NCBI GenBank assembly: GCA_944325315.1
Contig: CALVAA010000007.1
Span: 1 to 64,000, forward strand
Direction of reading: 5' to 3'
DNA length: 64,000 bases
Origin: Candidatus Gastranaerophilales bacterium
Lineage (GTDB): Bacteria > Cyanobacteriota > Vampirovibrionia > Gastranaerophilales > Gastranaerophilaceae
Every line of letters begins with the position of its first letter. The first letter of the stretch is position 1. The notes below the pieces were generated by a model that was not told where the DNA came from, searched no databases, and worked only from the letters and a program-made list of their open reading frames with translations. A program made the position numbers and the translations under genes. Below are positions 32,726 to 42,415 of this stretch, piece after piece.

Positions 32726-32938
32726 ATGCCTAAAATGAAAACTCACAAATCAGCGGCTAAACGCTACAAAATTACTGCTTCCGGCAAAGTTCTACGTCAG
32801 AAAGCAGGAAAAGGTCACTTGTTAGCTCATAAAAGTCCGGCCAGAAAAAACAGACTAACAGGCACTACTGAAGTGTTTGAAGGAAATTTAGCAATGATTG
32901 CTAAAGAATTACCGTACAAAAAGAAATATTCAAGATAG
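32726..32938 (+). CDS. rpmI: 50S ribosomal protein L35
   Basis: 70 residues from the ATG at 32726 with AAAGGAG just upstream; a longer frame from 32651 has no ribosome site and would run through the leader hairpin. It begins MPKMKTHKSAAKRYK and contains LLAHKSPARKNRL, the family hallmarks. First gene of the rpmI-rplT pair. Confidence 0.97.
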   Translation: MPKMKTHKSAAKRYKITASGKVLRQKAGKGHLLAHKSPARKNRLTGTTEVFEGNLAMIAKELPYKKKYSR

Positions 32939-32950
32939 GAAGGCTGAACT

Positions 32951-33301
32951 ATGAGAGTTAAACGTGGTAATGTATTAAGAAAAAGACATAAAAAAATATT
33001 AAAGCTTGCTAAAGGTTTTATTGGCGCAAGAAGCAGGATTTTCAAAGTTGCAAATATAGCAGTAATGAAAAAATTAAAATATCAATACAGAGACAGACGT
33101 GTTATAAAAAGAAACATGCGTTCACTTTGGATTGTTAGAATAAATGCTGCGGTTAGAGAATTAGGTTTAAGCTATTCAAAGTTTATGAATTTGCTTAAAA
33201 AAGCCGATATTCAGGTTAACAGAAAAATGTTAGCTGAGCTTGCAGCAAACGAACCTGAAGCATTTAAAGTTTTGGTTGAAACTGCACAAAGTGCAAAATA
33301 A
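32951..33301 (+). CDS. rplT: 50S ribosomal protein L20
   Basis: 116 residues. It begins [23 protein letters not shown] and has the conserved [21 protein letters not shown] block. It is needed for early 23S rRNA assembly and often represses its own operon. Starts 12 bases after rpmI, behind AGGAAGG. infC is not upstream here. Confidence 0.97.
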   Translation: MRVKRGNVLRKRHKKILKLAKGFIGARSRIFKVANIAVMKKLKYQYRDRRVIKRNMRSLWIVRINAAVRELGLSYSKFMNLLKKADIQVNRKMLAELAANEPEAFKVLVETAQSAK

Positions 33302-33307
33302 ATTTAT

Positions 33308-33331
33308 AAGAGAAATTCACGTCTCTTTTTT
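33308..33331 (+). terminator. First terminator after rplT
   Basis: AAGAGA-AATTCACG-TCTCTT hairpin with a T run, 7 bases after the stop. Weaker than the second hairpin behind it. Confidence 0.65.
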
Positions 33332-33344
33332 ATAGGTAAAAATA

Positions 33345-33368
33345 AAAAGCCGCATTTTTGCGGCTTTT
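33345..33368. terminator. Second terminator, bidirectional
   Basis: AAAAGCCGCA-TTTT-TGCGGCTTTT, symmetrical, between rplT and the convergent ribbon-helix-helix gene; it can stop both. Confidence 0.85.
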
Positions 33369-33416
33369 AGACTTGTAATTTAAAATAAAATTTGTTTACT
33401 CTCTTTTTTTCCTCTT

Positions 33417-33605
33417 TTAATCCAGTAGCGCTTCAAGAATAGCGGCATTCTTGTTTGCAAATGTGTTTTCTCTGATTTTTGAGCGGTTAATATATGTTCT
33501 TAAAGCTTCTCTTATTAACTCGCTTCTTGTTCTGTTTTCCCCTTGTGCTACCGAATCAATTTGTGATAAAAATTTCTCCGGCATTGAAATTAGCACTCTT
33601 GCCAT
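33417..33605 (-). CDS. Ribbon-helix-helix DNA-binding protein (CopG-like)
   Basis: 62 residues, ATG at 33605 with AAGGAG 5 bases upstream; the longer frame upstream lacks a ribosome site. The N-terminal strand (RVLISMPEKFLSQID) and helix-turn-helix (RTRSELIREALRTYI) match the CopG/Arc fold. Many such proteins are antitoxins or small repressors. No toxin-like gene is next to it, so a regulator is as likely. Confidence 0.85.
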   Translation of the reverse strand: MARVLISMPEKFLSQIDSVAQGENRTRSELIREALRTYINRSKIRENTFANKNAAILEALLD

Positions 33606-33763
33606 TTTATTCTCCTTATAAAATTTATTTGTTTTATCTTTCTTACATATATAAAAAGTATATGAACTTACAATAATTGCTATATTGATTATAAATTTAT
33701 TAATATTTTTTAACATTTTTGATTTTTCAGTGTAAAAATAATCTTTTTCATTAAAAAAAAGAA

Positions 33764-34147
33764 ATGAAAAACATTCTGTTAAAGTTTTTGAAAAATCAGA
33801 CAAAATGCAGCCATAAAAATGCTCTTTTAAATACAAAAAGCGGTTATTGTCCTGATTGCGGGCAATATCTGGAAAAAAATTATTATATAGTAAGATGTAT
33901 GGGCTGCGGCATAAAAAGAAATGCAAAAGTGTATCTGGATGAAATTGTGCCTACAGAAAAATTCTGTTCAAATTGCGGCTGCAGAGGGTATTATATTGAA
34001 AAAACAGATGATATTAATTTTATTGATGCTAACTATGCAATTTGCATTAAAGAGCCTGCCTGCGAGTATCAAAATTTACATGTAAAAGAGCAAATTTGGG
34101 TTGATCCAAAAAGCAGCGGTTTAAAAAAAATCACAAAAATGAGTTAA
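33764..34147 (+). CDS. Zinc-ribbon hypothetical protein
   Basis: 127 residues, cytoplasmic. Cysteine knuckles in order: CSH (15-17), CPDCG (about 29-33), CMGCG (about 45-49) and CSNCG (about 68-72), enough for two zinc ribbons. A further cysteine pair follows (CIKEPAC). No enzymatic motif. Unrecognised; nucleic-acid or protein binding is likely. The 209 bases after it, to the end of dnaE, are AT-rich with nothing I can name. Confidence 0.65.
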   Translation: MKNILLKFLKNQTKCSHKNALLNTKSGYCPDCGQYLEKNYYIVRCMGCGIKRNAKVYLDEIVPTEKFCSNCGCRGYYIEKTDDINFIDANYAICIKEPACEYQNLHVKEQIWVDPKSSGLKKITKMS

Positions 34148-34356
34148 GTCTATTTTTAACGTCTTTTTTACTTAACATCCAAAAATAAAGATTTGTATTC
34201 ATTTGTTTTATAATATTTCTAACAAAGTATGGGTTTATTTAAAATTGAAATCAACTTTGTTTTTTTGAACCTGCTTATAAATGTCTGCAAAAATCTATCA
34301 TAATGCTTGATTCTGAATAAGCGGGAATAAGAAGGTTATATCTAAATAAACTAAAT

Positions 34357-37300
34357 TTATGCAAGCGCTTTAATATCGATTTGAAGCTTATTTTTAAAAG
34401 CGTTATTTATTTCCTGTTCTACATTGGAATTAACATCAACCCAAAGCTTATGGCTTATCAATAATTCATAATTTTTAAGAGTGTCAAATTCATCAGGCGC
34501 AACAAAATCAATCACAACGGGATTTTCGCCTTTGTGTTTTGTAAGAAGGTCTTTAAGATATATATTTTCTTCCATTTTTAATTCTTCAAGAAATTTAATT
34601 CTGACAAGGCTAACATTTTCAATCGGCCTAACTTCATTAACTGCAAGATTAATTTCTTCGTCTCTGATATTCACTTTTGCTTTTAAAATTACTTTCTGCT
34701 CGGATTCAATCAAAGCGCCGTATTTTTCTACAATTTTAGGGAAAGCAACTATGGAGATTCTGCTTGTTAGATCTTCAATTATCCCTGTTTTAATAAATTT
34801 TGTCGGGTCTTTTTTTGTTGGTTTTTGGGTAATTTGAGATAATAAGCCGCAAATTGTAACGTTTTCATCTTGTTTTGGTGATTCTAAAATATCGGAAATT
34901 GTTTGCGGGGTTATGTATTTAACAGTATCTTTAATGGATTTTAACGGGTGCGATGTGACATAAATTCCCATTAATTCTTTTTCAAATATTTGAATTTGAC
35001 TGTCTGTAAATTCGTCGTTTTCATCCCCTTGCATTTTAAAAGTAGGAATGTTGAGCTCTTCTTGAGAATCTCCGGATAGCCCCGCAAAAAGACTAACCTG
35101 ACCTGAAGATTTTGCTTTGTTTGAATTTTGAACAAATTCTACAACTGCATCAATGTTGTTTAGTAATTGTTTTCTTGATTTTTCAATACAGGAAAAAGCT
35201 CCTGCCTTAATTAAACTTTCAAGAGTTCTTTTATTCAAACATTTCATATCAACTCTCGTGCAAAAATCAAAAAAGCTTTCAAAAGGTTTGTTTTTACGTT
35301 CAAGTTCAATTTGTTCAATTACCGCCTCGCCGACATTTTTAATCGATGTAAGTCCAAAACGAATATTATTGCCATCGGGGGTAAACTGGGCATTGGACTT
35401 ATTAATATCGGGTGCAAGAACATTTATTCCCTGTGCTTGGCATTGCAAGATGTATTGTTGAGTTTTTTCTTGTTTATCTGCAACTGAAGTCAACATTGCG
35501 CACATAAATTCAACCGGATAATGTGCTTTCAAGTACGCTGTTTGATAAGCAACAAACGCATAAGCGGATGAGTGCGCTTTATTAAAACAGTATTTTGCAA
35601 AGCTTTCAATTTGCTCAAAAAGAGCAGTAGCAGCTTGTTCACTCATTCCTTTTGAAGCTGAAGCCTTTACAAAACGTTCTTTTTGTTCTGCCATCTGTTG
35701 AAGTTTCTTTTTCCCCATCATACGGCGCACCATATCGGCATCTCCAAGGGAATAATCAGCAAGGGTTTGGAATATTTGCATGATTTGCTCTTGATATAAA
35801 ATAGTTCCGTATGTATCATTTAGAATGTTTTCAAGCAAAGGATGAGCGTATTCAATTTTTTGTCTGCCATGTTTTCTGTCTACAAAATCATCTACCATGC
35901 CCGCTTCCAATGGTCCGGGACGGTACAGCGCAACCAAAGCACCCAGATCTTCAAAAACGTTTGGTTTTAGGCGTTTAACTAGTTTTTTCATTCCACCCGA
36001 TTCAAGTTGGAACACAGCATCAGTTTCCCCTCTTGTTAATAAATCAAAAGTCAACTTATCATCAAGCGGAATTCTGTTGATATCTATACTCTTACCTGTT
36101 CTTTGTTTGATTAAATCAAGTGCATCCTGGATTATGGTTAAAGTTTCAAGACCCAGAAAATCCATTTTTAACAGACCGATTTTTTCAATACCTGCCATGG
36201 GATATTGCGTTGTTGAAGCCTTTTCTTTTGAAAGAGCAATCGGGATAATTTCATCCATTGGTCTTGGGGCAATTATGACGCCTGCTGCATGTGTTCCTGT
36301 TTGGTTTTTTAGGCCTTCCATATGAAGCGCTTCATTTACTAAGCTATTTACCTGGTCGTTTTCGTCGCACAGTTTTTTTAGCTCCATTCCGTCTAAAAGC
36401 GCTTCTTTTAATTTTGTTCCCGGAGCTGAAGGCACCATCCCTGCCCAAGTGTTTGCCTGTGAAAAAGGGATATCATAAACCCGGCACACTGCTTTAAGTG
36501 CAGCTTTAGCTGCAAGTGTGCCAAATGTTATAATTTGACAAACGTGGTCTTTACCCCATTTATCTGAAACATAGTCTATTACTTCTCCACGCCTTCTTTG
36601 GCAAAAGTCAATATCTATATCAGGCATTGAAATACGCTCAGGGTTCAAGAATCTTTCAAACAGTAAATTATGATATATCGGGTCAAGTTCTGTTATACCT
36701 AAAGAATATGCAACAATTGAGCCGGCTGCAGAGCCCCTTCCCGGCCCGACCGGAATTGAGTGTTCTTTTGCCCAGTTTATAAAATCCCAGGTTAAAAGAA
36801 AGTAAGCCGGAAAACCCATTTTAAATATAACGCTTTTTTCGTATTCATATCTTTCTATAATACTGTTTGGTATAGGGTCTCCATATCTTTTTTTTAACCC
36901 TTCAATACAAAGACAGTCAAAATATTCTTCTTCGGTTTTTCCGTCCGGACATGGGTATTTGGGTAAGTATTCTCTTGTTTTTCCAAATTCCAGTTTATCC
37001 ATTTGAAAATCTATTTTGTCCGCCACTTCAACAGTTGTTTCGATACATTTGTTGAAGTAGTCTTCATCCATCCACGAGAATGCTTTTCTCAGTTCTTCTA
37101 CGGTTTTTACATAAAATTCGTTTACCGAGAATTTAAATCTGTTTGGATTGGCCTTAGAAGACTTTGTCTGTTCGCAAAGCAGTGTGTCATGCCATGCGGC
37201 ATCTTGTGCTTTAAGGTAGTGTGAGTCGTTGGTTATAACTGTTTTAATGTTATATTCTTCAGCCATTTTCATTAAAAACGGATTAGAATCTTTTTGTTCT

Positions 37301-37881
37301 TTTAAGCCGTGATCTTGAAGTTCGATATAATAATCATCTTTAAAAAGATTTTTATAGTATTTTACTGCTTCAATTGCACCTTCCTCGTCTCCGTCTAAAT
37401 ACTTTCTTGCAACTTCTCCCTGGATGCAAGCAGAAAGACAAATTAAATCGTCTTTGTATTGTTCAAGTATTTCATGATTTATTCTTGGCTTGTAATAATA
37501 TGCTTTTGTTGTCGCAATTGAGTCCAGTTTGCAAAGGTTGTGATAGCCGTTTTGGTTTTTTGCAAGAAGAACCAGATGGTACATTGTTTTTTTGCTTCTG
37601 TCTTCTAATACATCTCCTTCGCAAATGTAAAATTCGCAGCCTAAAATTGGTTTTACTGCTTCTATCTTTTTTTTCATTTCCTGCTGTTCATCTGATAGCA
37701 TGTGTGACAGCATTTCATTTTTTGCTATAAACATATCAGCACATCCATACATTACGCCGTGGTCTGTTATTGCTATTGCAGGAAAGTCATTTTCTGCCGC
37801 ATACTTGTAAAATTCAGGTATTCTTATCGCCCCGTCTAAAAGAGAATACTCCGTGTGGATGTGTAATGGTACATATTTCAT
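34357..37881 (-). CDS. dnaE: DNA polymerase III alpha subunit
   Basis: 1174 residues, the usual DnaE size. The PHP domain opens the protein (HIHTEYSLLDG, ITDHG). The polymerase core has GPGRGSAAGS near residue 375 and the catalytic aspartates in PDIDIDF near 415. The beta-binding and OB-fold regions follow (KVILKAKVNIRDEEINLAVNEV). It is the main replicative polymerase; no DnaQ-type exonuclease domain is fused. Confidence 0.97.
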   Translation of the reverse strand: MKYVPLHIHTEYSLLDGAIRIPEFYKYAAENDFPAIAITDHGVMYGCADMFIAKNEMLSHMLSDEQQEMKKKIEAVKPILGCEFYICEGDVLEDRSKKTMYHLVLLAKNQNGYHNLCKLDSIATTKAYYYKPRINHEILEQYKDDLICLSACIQGEVARKYLDGDEEGAIEAVKYYKNLFKDDYYIELQDHGLKEQKDSNPFLMKMAEEYNIKTVITNDSHYLKAQDAAWHDTLLCEQTKSSKANPNRFKFSVNEFYVKTVEELRKAFSWMDEDYFNKCIETTVEVADKIDFQMDKLEFGKTREYLPKYPCPDGKTEEEYFDCLCIEGLKKRYGDPIPNSIIERYEYEKSVIFKMGFPAYFLLTWDFINWAKEHSIPVGPGRGSAAGSIVAYSLGITELDPIYHNLLFERFLNPERISMPDIDIDFCQRRRGEVIDYVSDKWGKDHVCQIITFGTLAAKAALKAVCRVYDIPFSQANTWAGMVPSAPGTKLKEALLDGMELKKLCDENDQVNSLVNEALHMEGLKNQTGTHAAGVIIAPRPMDEIIPIALSKEKASTTQYPMAGIEKIGLLKMDFLGLETLTIIQDALDLIKQRTGKSIDINRIPLDDKLTFDLLTRGETDAVFQLESGGMKKLVKRLKPNVFEDLGALVALYRPGPLEAGMVDDFVDRKHGRQKIEYAHPLLENILNDTYGTILYQEQIMQIFQTLADYSLGDADMVRRMMGKKKLQQMAEQKERFVKASASKGMSEQAATALFEQIESFAKYCFNKAHSSAYAFVAYQTAYLKAHYPVEFMCAMLTSVADKQEKTQQYILQCQAQGINVLAPDINKSNAQFTPDGNNIRFGLTSIKNVGEAVIEQIELERKNKPFESFFDFCTRVDMKCLNKRTLESLIKAGAFSCIEKSRKQLLNNIDAVVEFVQNSNKAKSSGQVSLFAGLSGDSQEELNIPTFKMQGDENDEFTDSQIQIFEKELMGIYVTSHPLKSIKDTVKYITPQTISDILESPKQDENVTICGLLSQITQKPTKKDPTKFIKTGIIEDLTSRISIVAFPKIVEKYGALIESEQKVILKAKVNIRDEEINLAVNEVRPIENVSLVRIKFLEELKMEENIYLKDLLTKHKGENPVVIDFVAPDEFDTLKNYELLISHKLWVDVNSNVEQEINNAFKNKLQIDIKALA

Positions 37882-37939
37882 ATTTTTATTTTAGCATAAA
37901 TATTTTTATATATTTTTTTTGTATAAATTTTTGTTAATT

Positions 37940-38935
37940 TTAAAGGTTTATATAATGCATTAATATTTGAATTATTTCGTTATGCTTGTTTAATATAAAA
38001 ACTACTGCTATTGATACAACCAAACCGATAATTGCTTTTGTTATATCTTTTAAAAGGTGCTTGTATACTTTTTTTTCCGTGATGAAACGCAGCCTGTTAT
38101 ACAGGGCGATTTCTCTACCTGCTAATACTCCTAAAAATACCCAGGTTGTTGACATTGGAATATTATTTACGTTTTGGAAATATAAAAGTATGCAAGCATA
38201 GACTATATCTATAATTGTTGCAGACCTTACGTCTTGGGTGTTTGTTTTTAATTTTACTATGTTTTGAATTTCTCCGCCTCTTTTATAGCAAATTATGTAT
38301 AGTAATCCCAAGAATACCATCATACTTATTATCATTTCTTCAAAGTTTAATTTTCTTGGCAAAAATACAAATAAAACAGCCCCGTCCTGCAACAGCCAGG
38401 CCACCCATAAAAATGCAGTAGATATCCATTTTGCCACTATCCAAGACATGGGAATTGCTTTATTTTTTTTATAGAGAAATATTTTTTCAACTTTTCTTGC
38501 TATAAAAAAGTATAGAACCATTGAGACTATCAAGGCCATGATATAACCTATAAAAGATTTTACAATCATTAGCCCTATTACCGTATTTGATGAAAAGATG
38601 CTTACGATTAAAAATGATGTTGCAACAGGTATGCCTTTTTTTGTTAAGTAAAGTAACACTATAGGAGGAACTATATGCCACCAGTATAATTGCTCGGGAT
38701 AAGGAACTCTATCCAACCTTCCAAATGCCATATCGCCGTCATTTACATACCACCCTATAAGGAAAGTCAGGAATAGTATTGTTCCTGTATAAAGCCAGAC
38801 TTGCCAGACAGGTCTTTCTTTTGTTGTAGCTAAAAAAGTGCCCAGAGTTTGAATAACATCGTTTGAAACGCAAGAATACAGGGAAAGCAAAAACCCTATT
38901 ATCATAAATATCAAACTCGGTGTAATTTCTATCAT
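37940..38935 (-). CDS. PiT-like integral membrane protein
   Basis: 331 residues, eight or more membrane helices. Two inverted-repeat-type signatures recall the PiT phosphate transporters: SNDVIQTLGTF near residue 24 (compare GANDVANA) with GIPVATSFL near 100, and PMSTTWVFLGV near 260. The match is partial, so the substrate could be phosphate or another anion. It follows yebC by 15 bases and may be in the metG-yebC transcript. Confidence 0.6.
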   Translation of the reverse strand: MIEITPSLIFMIIGFLLSLYSCVSNDVIQTLGTFLATTKERPVWQVWLYTGTILFLTFLIGWYVNDGDMAFGRLDRVPYPEQLYWWHIVPPIVLLYLTKKGIPVATSFLIVSIFSSNTVIGLMIVKSFIGYIMALIVSMVLYFFIARKVEKIFLYKKNKAIPMSWIVAKWISTAFLWVAWLLQDGAVLFVFLPRKLNFEEMIISMMVFLGLLYIICYKRGGEIQNIVKLKTNTQDVRSATIIDIVYACILLYFQNVNNIPMSTTWVFLGVLAGREIALYNRLRFITEKKVYKHLLKDITKAIIGLVVSIAVVFILNKHNEIIQILMHYINL

Positions 38936-38950
38936 ATACTATCCGTTTTT

Positions 38951-39745
38951 CTATGTGTCAATTAAATTCATTATTGATTCGTCAGCTTCAAAATTAGAGT
39001 ATACATTTTGAACATCATCATGTTCGTCTAATTTTTCCAGTAACAATAGTACTTTTTTTGCAACTGCCGCATCGGTTATTTCATTTGAATTGGAAGGAAT
39101 TCTTGTAAGCTCTGCGCTTTTTATGGTATATCCTAAGTTTTCCAGTCCTTTTGCGGTTGATTCCAATTTATCTGTTGCTGTTTTAATTTTAAAATCGTCG
39201 TCTTCAGCATCTTGCCAAACATCCATAGGGTCAAATTCCATTGAATCTTCAAACAATTTATCAAAATCGAATACTTTTACTTCTTCTTTGGAGCGTTTGT
39301 TTACTTCTTTTGGTTTTTCTATAGAAATCAAACCGCATGGTTCAAATATCCAACCCACGCAACCTGTTTCTCCAAGGTTTCCGCCAAATTTTGTAAAATA
39401 ACTTCTGATATCTCCTGCGGTTCTGTTCCTATTATCTGTTGCAGCTTCTATAAATACAGCAACTCCGCCTGCGCCATAGCCTTCGTATGTGATTTCTTCA
39501 TAATTATCACCTTGGGAATTTCCTACTCCTTTATCTATGGCGCGCTTTATTGTATCGTTTGGCAAACCTCCGGCTTTTGCTTTTTCTACAGCCGTTCTAA
39601 GACGGAAATTGCCGTTTATGTCTCCGCCGCCAATTTTAGCAGCTATAATTATTTCTCTTGAAAATTTAGCAAAATTAACGCCTCTTGCCGCATCTGCTTT
39701 TGCTTTTTTATGTTTTATATTTGCCCACTTTGAATGTCCTGACAT
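38951..39745 (-). CDS. yebC: YebC/PmpR/TACO1 family protein
   Basis: 264 residues. It begins MSGHSKWANIKHKKAKADAARG, diagnostic of the family, and contains YEGYGAGGVAVFIEAATDN. Members help ribosomes through proline stretches or act as regulators. The region at residues ~145-200 has an acidic insert (FDFDKLFEDSMEFDPMDVWQDAEDDDF). Encoded 12 bases after metG. Confidence 0.96.
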   Translation of the reverse strand: MSGHSKWANIKHKKAKADAARGVNFAKFSREIIIAAKIGGGDINGNFRLRTAVEKAKAGGLPNDTIKRAIDKGVGNSQGDNYEEITYEGYGAGGVAVFIEAATDNRNRTAGDIRSYFTKFGGNLGETGCVGWIFEPCGLISIEKPKEVNKRSKEEVKVFDFDKLFEDSMEFDPMDVWQDAEDDDFKIKTATDKLESTAKGLENLGYTIKSAELTRIPSNSNEITDAAVAKKVLLLLEKLDEHDDVQNVYSNFEADESIMNLIDT

Positions 39746-39757
39746 AGTTTCATCCTT

Positions 39758-41317
39758 TTATTTACTTTTTTTATCTTTGGCCAGTTCGCTGTCTAATCTT
39801 AAAAATACGGGAGTAATTTCTTCTTTTGATATTAGTTTTCCTGCTTTTATATTATTGAATTTCATATCATCTAATTTTGTATTTATATCATATTTAAGTT
39901 GCTTAGCCATCTTTAAAGCTATATTCGGACAATACGGATAAATTAAACTTGAAATTGTGCACATAATTTCAAGCGTGGTGTATAAAACTTCACCGCATTT
40001 TTCAATTTGGTTTTCTTTGGCTAAAGTCCAGGGAGCATTATCTGTTACGTATTTGTTAACCAAATCCACAAGCTCGTTAATTTTCAAGGCGGCTTCCGCT
40101 ACTTCAAAATAATCAAAACAGTGTTTTACTTCTCCAATTGTTCTTTTTGCTTGCTCAAATAAAATTGAATCTTTTATAAATTCTTGTTTTATTTCTCCGT
40201 CAAAATATTTAACAAGCATTGATAAGCTGCGATTCAAAAGATTTCCCATTGAATTTGCAAGATGCGCATTTACTTTTTCTTTGAAATCATCATCGGAATA
40301 ATTACCGTCTTTTCCGACAGGAGCGGCTGTTGCCATATAATAGCGAAGTGCATCCGGCTCTTTTAAGCCAAATGCTTCAATTATGCTTTTTGGACTTACA
40401 ACATTTCCTAAAGATTTTGACATTTTAGTTTCATCAATTGTTATCCAACCATGGGCAAGAATATGTTTTGGTAAGGGTAGATTGAGTGCCATTAGGATTG
40501 CAAGCCAGTATATTGAATGGAATTTTAAGATATCTTTGCCGATAACCTGAACATCAGCCGGCCAATATTTTTTAAAGAGACCGCTGTTGTTAACGGTGTC
40601 ATACCCTAAAGCTGTTATGTAATTTGAAAGCGCATCAATCCAAACGTAAATAACTTGTTCTTTATCGCTTAAAACGTCTATTCCCCATGAAACATTTGCT
40701 TTTATTCTTGAAACCGAAATATCTTCAATATTTTCCAGCTGATTTAAAACCTCATTTGCTCTAAATGTCGGGATTATAAAATTCGGATTGTTTTTTATGT
40801 GTTTAATTATTGCGTCTTTATATTTTGTTAACTTAAAAAAGTAGTTTTCTTCTTGGACAACTTCCGGCTTTTTTTTATGTATAAGGCAATTTCCGTTTTC
40901 ATCCAAGTCCTTTTCCGCAAGAAAAGCTTCGCATCCTGCGCAATATAACCCTTTGTAGGAATGTTTATAAATATCACCTTGTTTTAATAGTTTTTCAAAT
41001 ATATTTTGAACTGCTTTTTTATGGTCTTCATCTGTTGTTCTGATAAATTTTGAATAATTTATATCAAGCAGCTTCCAGGCGTCTGTAAATTTTTTTGCGT
41101 TAGCATCGCAAAATTCTTTTGGACTCATTTTTAGCTCTGAAGATGTTTTTTGAATTTTTATGCCGTGTTCATCTGTTCCTGTAAGCATAAAAACATCATT
41201 TGTTCTTTGCATAAAGTGTCTTGCAATAACATCCGTTAAGATTTTTTCATAAGCATGCCCGATATGAGGCGCACCATTGACATAATCTATTGCTGTAGTT
41301 GTGTAAAATTTATCCAT
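39758..41317 (-). CDS. metG: Methionyl-tRNA synthetase
   Basis: 519 residues from the ATG at 41317 (GGAAA 5-8 bases upstream); a longer frame reaches back into the preceding gene. HIGH motif as PHIGHAYE at residues ~16-22, zinc-knuckle cysteines (CAGCEAFL), and KMSKSLGN near residue 300. The C-terminal EMAP/Trbp111 tRNA-binding extension is absent. It charges initiator and elongator tRNA-Met in the cytoplasm. Confidence 0.97.
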   Translation of the reverse strand: MDKFYTTTAIDYVNGAPHIGHAYEKILTDVIARHFMQRTNDVFMLTGTDEHGIKIQKTSSELKMSPKEFCDANAKKFTDAWKLLDINYSKFIRTTDEDHKKAVQNIFEKLLKQGDIYKHSYKGLYCAGCEAFLAEKDLDENGNCLIHKKKPEVVQEENYFFKLTKYKDAIIKHIKNNPNFIIPTFRANEVLNQLENIEDISVSRIKANVSWGIDVLSDKEQVIYVWIDALSNYITALGYDTVNNSGLFKKYWPADVQVIGKDILKFHSIYWLAILMALNLPLPKHILAHGWITIDETKMSKSLGNVVSPKSIIEAFGLKEPDALRYYMATAAPVGKDGNYSDDDFKEKVNAHLANSMGNLLNRSLSMLVKYFDGEIKQEFIKDSILFEQAKRTIGEVKHCFDYFEVAEAALKINELVDLVNKYVTDNAPWTLAKENQIEKCGEVLYTTLEIMCTISSLIYPYCPNIALKMAKQLKYDINTKLDDMKFNNIKAGKLISKEEITPVFLRLDSELAKDKKSK

Positions 41318-41387
41318 TTTTATTTTCCATATACCTACAGTTGGATTATACCACGAAAAATTTTGCACTGTAAAACTTAAACTTTTG

Positions 41388-42038
41388 CTATTCTTTTTCG
41401 CCGGCTCTTGAACCGCTGTAGATATATATAAATGGCAGGATTTTGTCAACCGGAATATACTTTTCCACTTCTTCAAAACCTATTTTTATGGTTGCAACTA
41501 TATCGTCAAAATTTGCAACGGTATCTTTAATTGAATACTGCCTTTCTTTTTCATCGCTGCCTTTTGTTGCATTTGTGATTTTTGTAGCTGTTATTGCTCC
41601 GATGCCCATAGCTAAAAATGATGCAACAATTCTTGCAGGAATTGAAGACAATACCTTTACTTTTTTACACACTTCCAAAACAGAACCTACCATCACCATA
41701 GGAAGTGTAGTATTCATCATTTGAAAAACAGCTTCGTGCCGCTTTTTCTTTTTTGATTCCCTGCTTGCTTTAATTGAGCCTCCTAAAACACCGCCAATAT
41801 TTCCAAATAGAGCCATTGTGAGCATTTTTAGGGTTGAACTTAAGCTTTTGTTTTTAATTCTGTTTTTATTGTTTACTATAGCATCAAGCGCTAAAGCGCT
41901 TCCTACACCAATTGATGCTCCTAATAAAGATTTTATTTTAACATCTTTTTTTGTTTGTACTCTATAATCCTTTTGGCTGTTGGCTTTATAATATTTATAA
42001 GTTTTAAAATTAGGATATATTTTGTTTTCTGCTTCCAT
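41388..42038 (-). CDS. Unknown membrane-associated protein, family A copy 2
   Basis: 216 residues, second copy of the family seen at 11915-12694. Shared: LLGASIGVGSALALD near residue 38, a glycine-rich hydrophobic middle, and the ending KYIPVDKILPFIYIYSGSRAGEKE. The middle is shorter than in copy 1. Function unknown. The start is the ATG at 42038, with GGTGAG upstream. Transcribed toward metG. Confidence 0.7.
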   Translation of the reverse strand: MEAENKIYPNFKTYKYYKANSQKDYRVQTKKDVKIKSLLGASIGVGSALALDAIVNNKNRIKNKSLSSTLKMLTMALFGNIGGVLGGSIKASRESKKKKRHEAVFQMMNTTLPMVMVGSVLEVCKKVKVLSSIPARIVASFLAMGIGAITATKITNATKGSDEKERQYSIKDTVANFDDIVATIKIGFEEVEKYIPVDKILPFIYIYSGSRAGEKE

Positions 42039-42104
42039 TATTAACTCACCATTGAATATATAAGCAAAAAAACAAAAATTTTACCAGTTTTTTATTGGTT
42101 TAGT

Positions 42105-42245
42105 TTATAAAATTTCCTTAAATTCGCTCTTTGGAGCATTGCACAAAGGACAAACCCAGTTTTCGTCTAAATCTTCAAAAGCTATGTTATTGTTTTCGCT
42201 TGGTTTATAGATATAACCGCAAACTATGCATAAGTATTCTTTCAT
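42105..42245 (-). CDS. Rubredoxin
   Basis: 46 residues, too short for many gene finders. The iron site is complete: C6-IV-C9-G and C32-PL-C35-N, with the aromatic residues YIY and W30 in their usual places. AAAGGAG stands 5-10 bases before the ATG. It carries single electrons at an Fe(SCys)4 centre, typically to rubrerythrin, superoxide reductase or similar oxygen-defence enzymes in anaerobes. A ferritin-like protein is encoded elsewhere in this window (24762). Confidence 0.93.
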   Translation of the reverse strand: MKEYLCIVCGYIYKPSENNNIAFEDLDENWVCPLCNAPKSEFKEIL

Positions 42246-42415
42246 TCTTGTCTCCTTTTTGAAAAGCTTAAATCAAAAAATAAAAATTGTTATTATCTTT
42301 ATCAGCTAGTTAGATTTTACAAAAGTTAATATTTTTTCGTTTTATGTAAATTTATTCTTAAGAAATTTTTTTATTTTTATATAGGGGTTTAATAAATTTT
42401 GGAGGACTTACATTC

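Noticed and set aside
33417-33605. Ribbon-helix-helix gene as half of a toxin-antitoxin pair
   Set aside because: Neither neighbour looks like a RelE, MazF or other known toxin; the adjacent zinc-ribbon gene is on the other strand.
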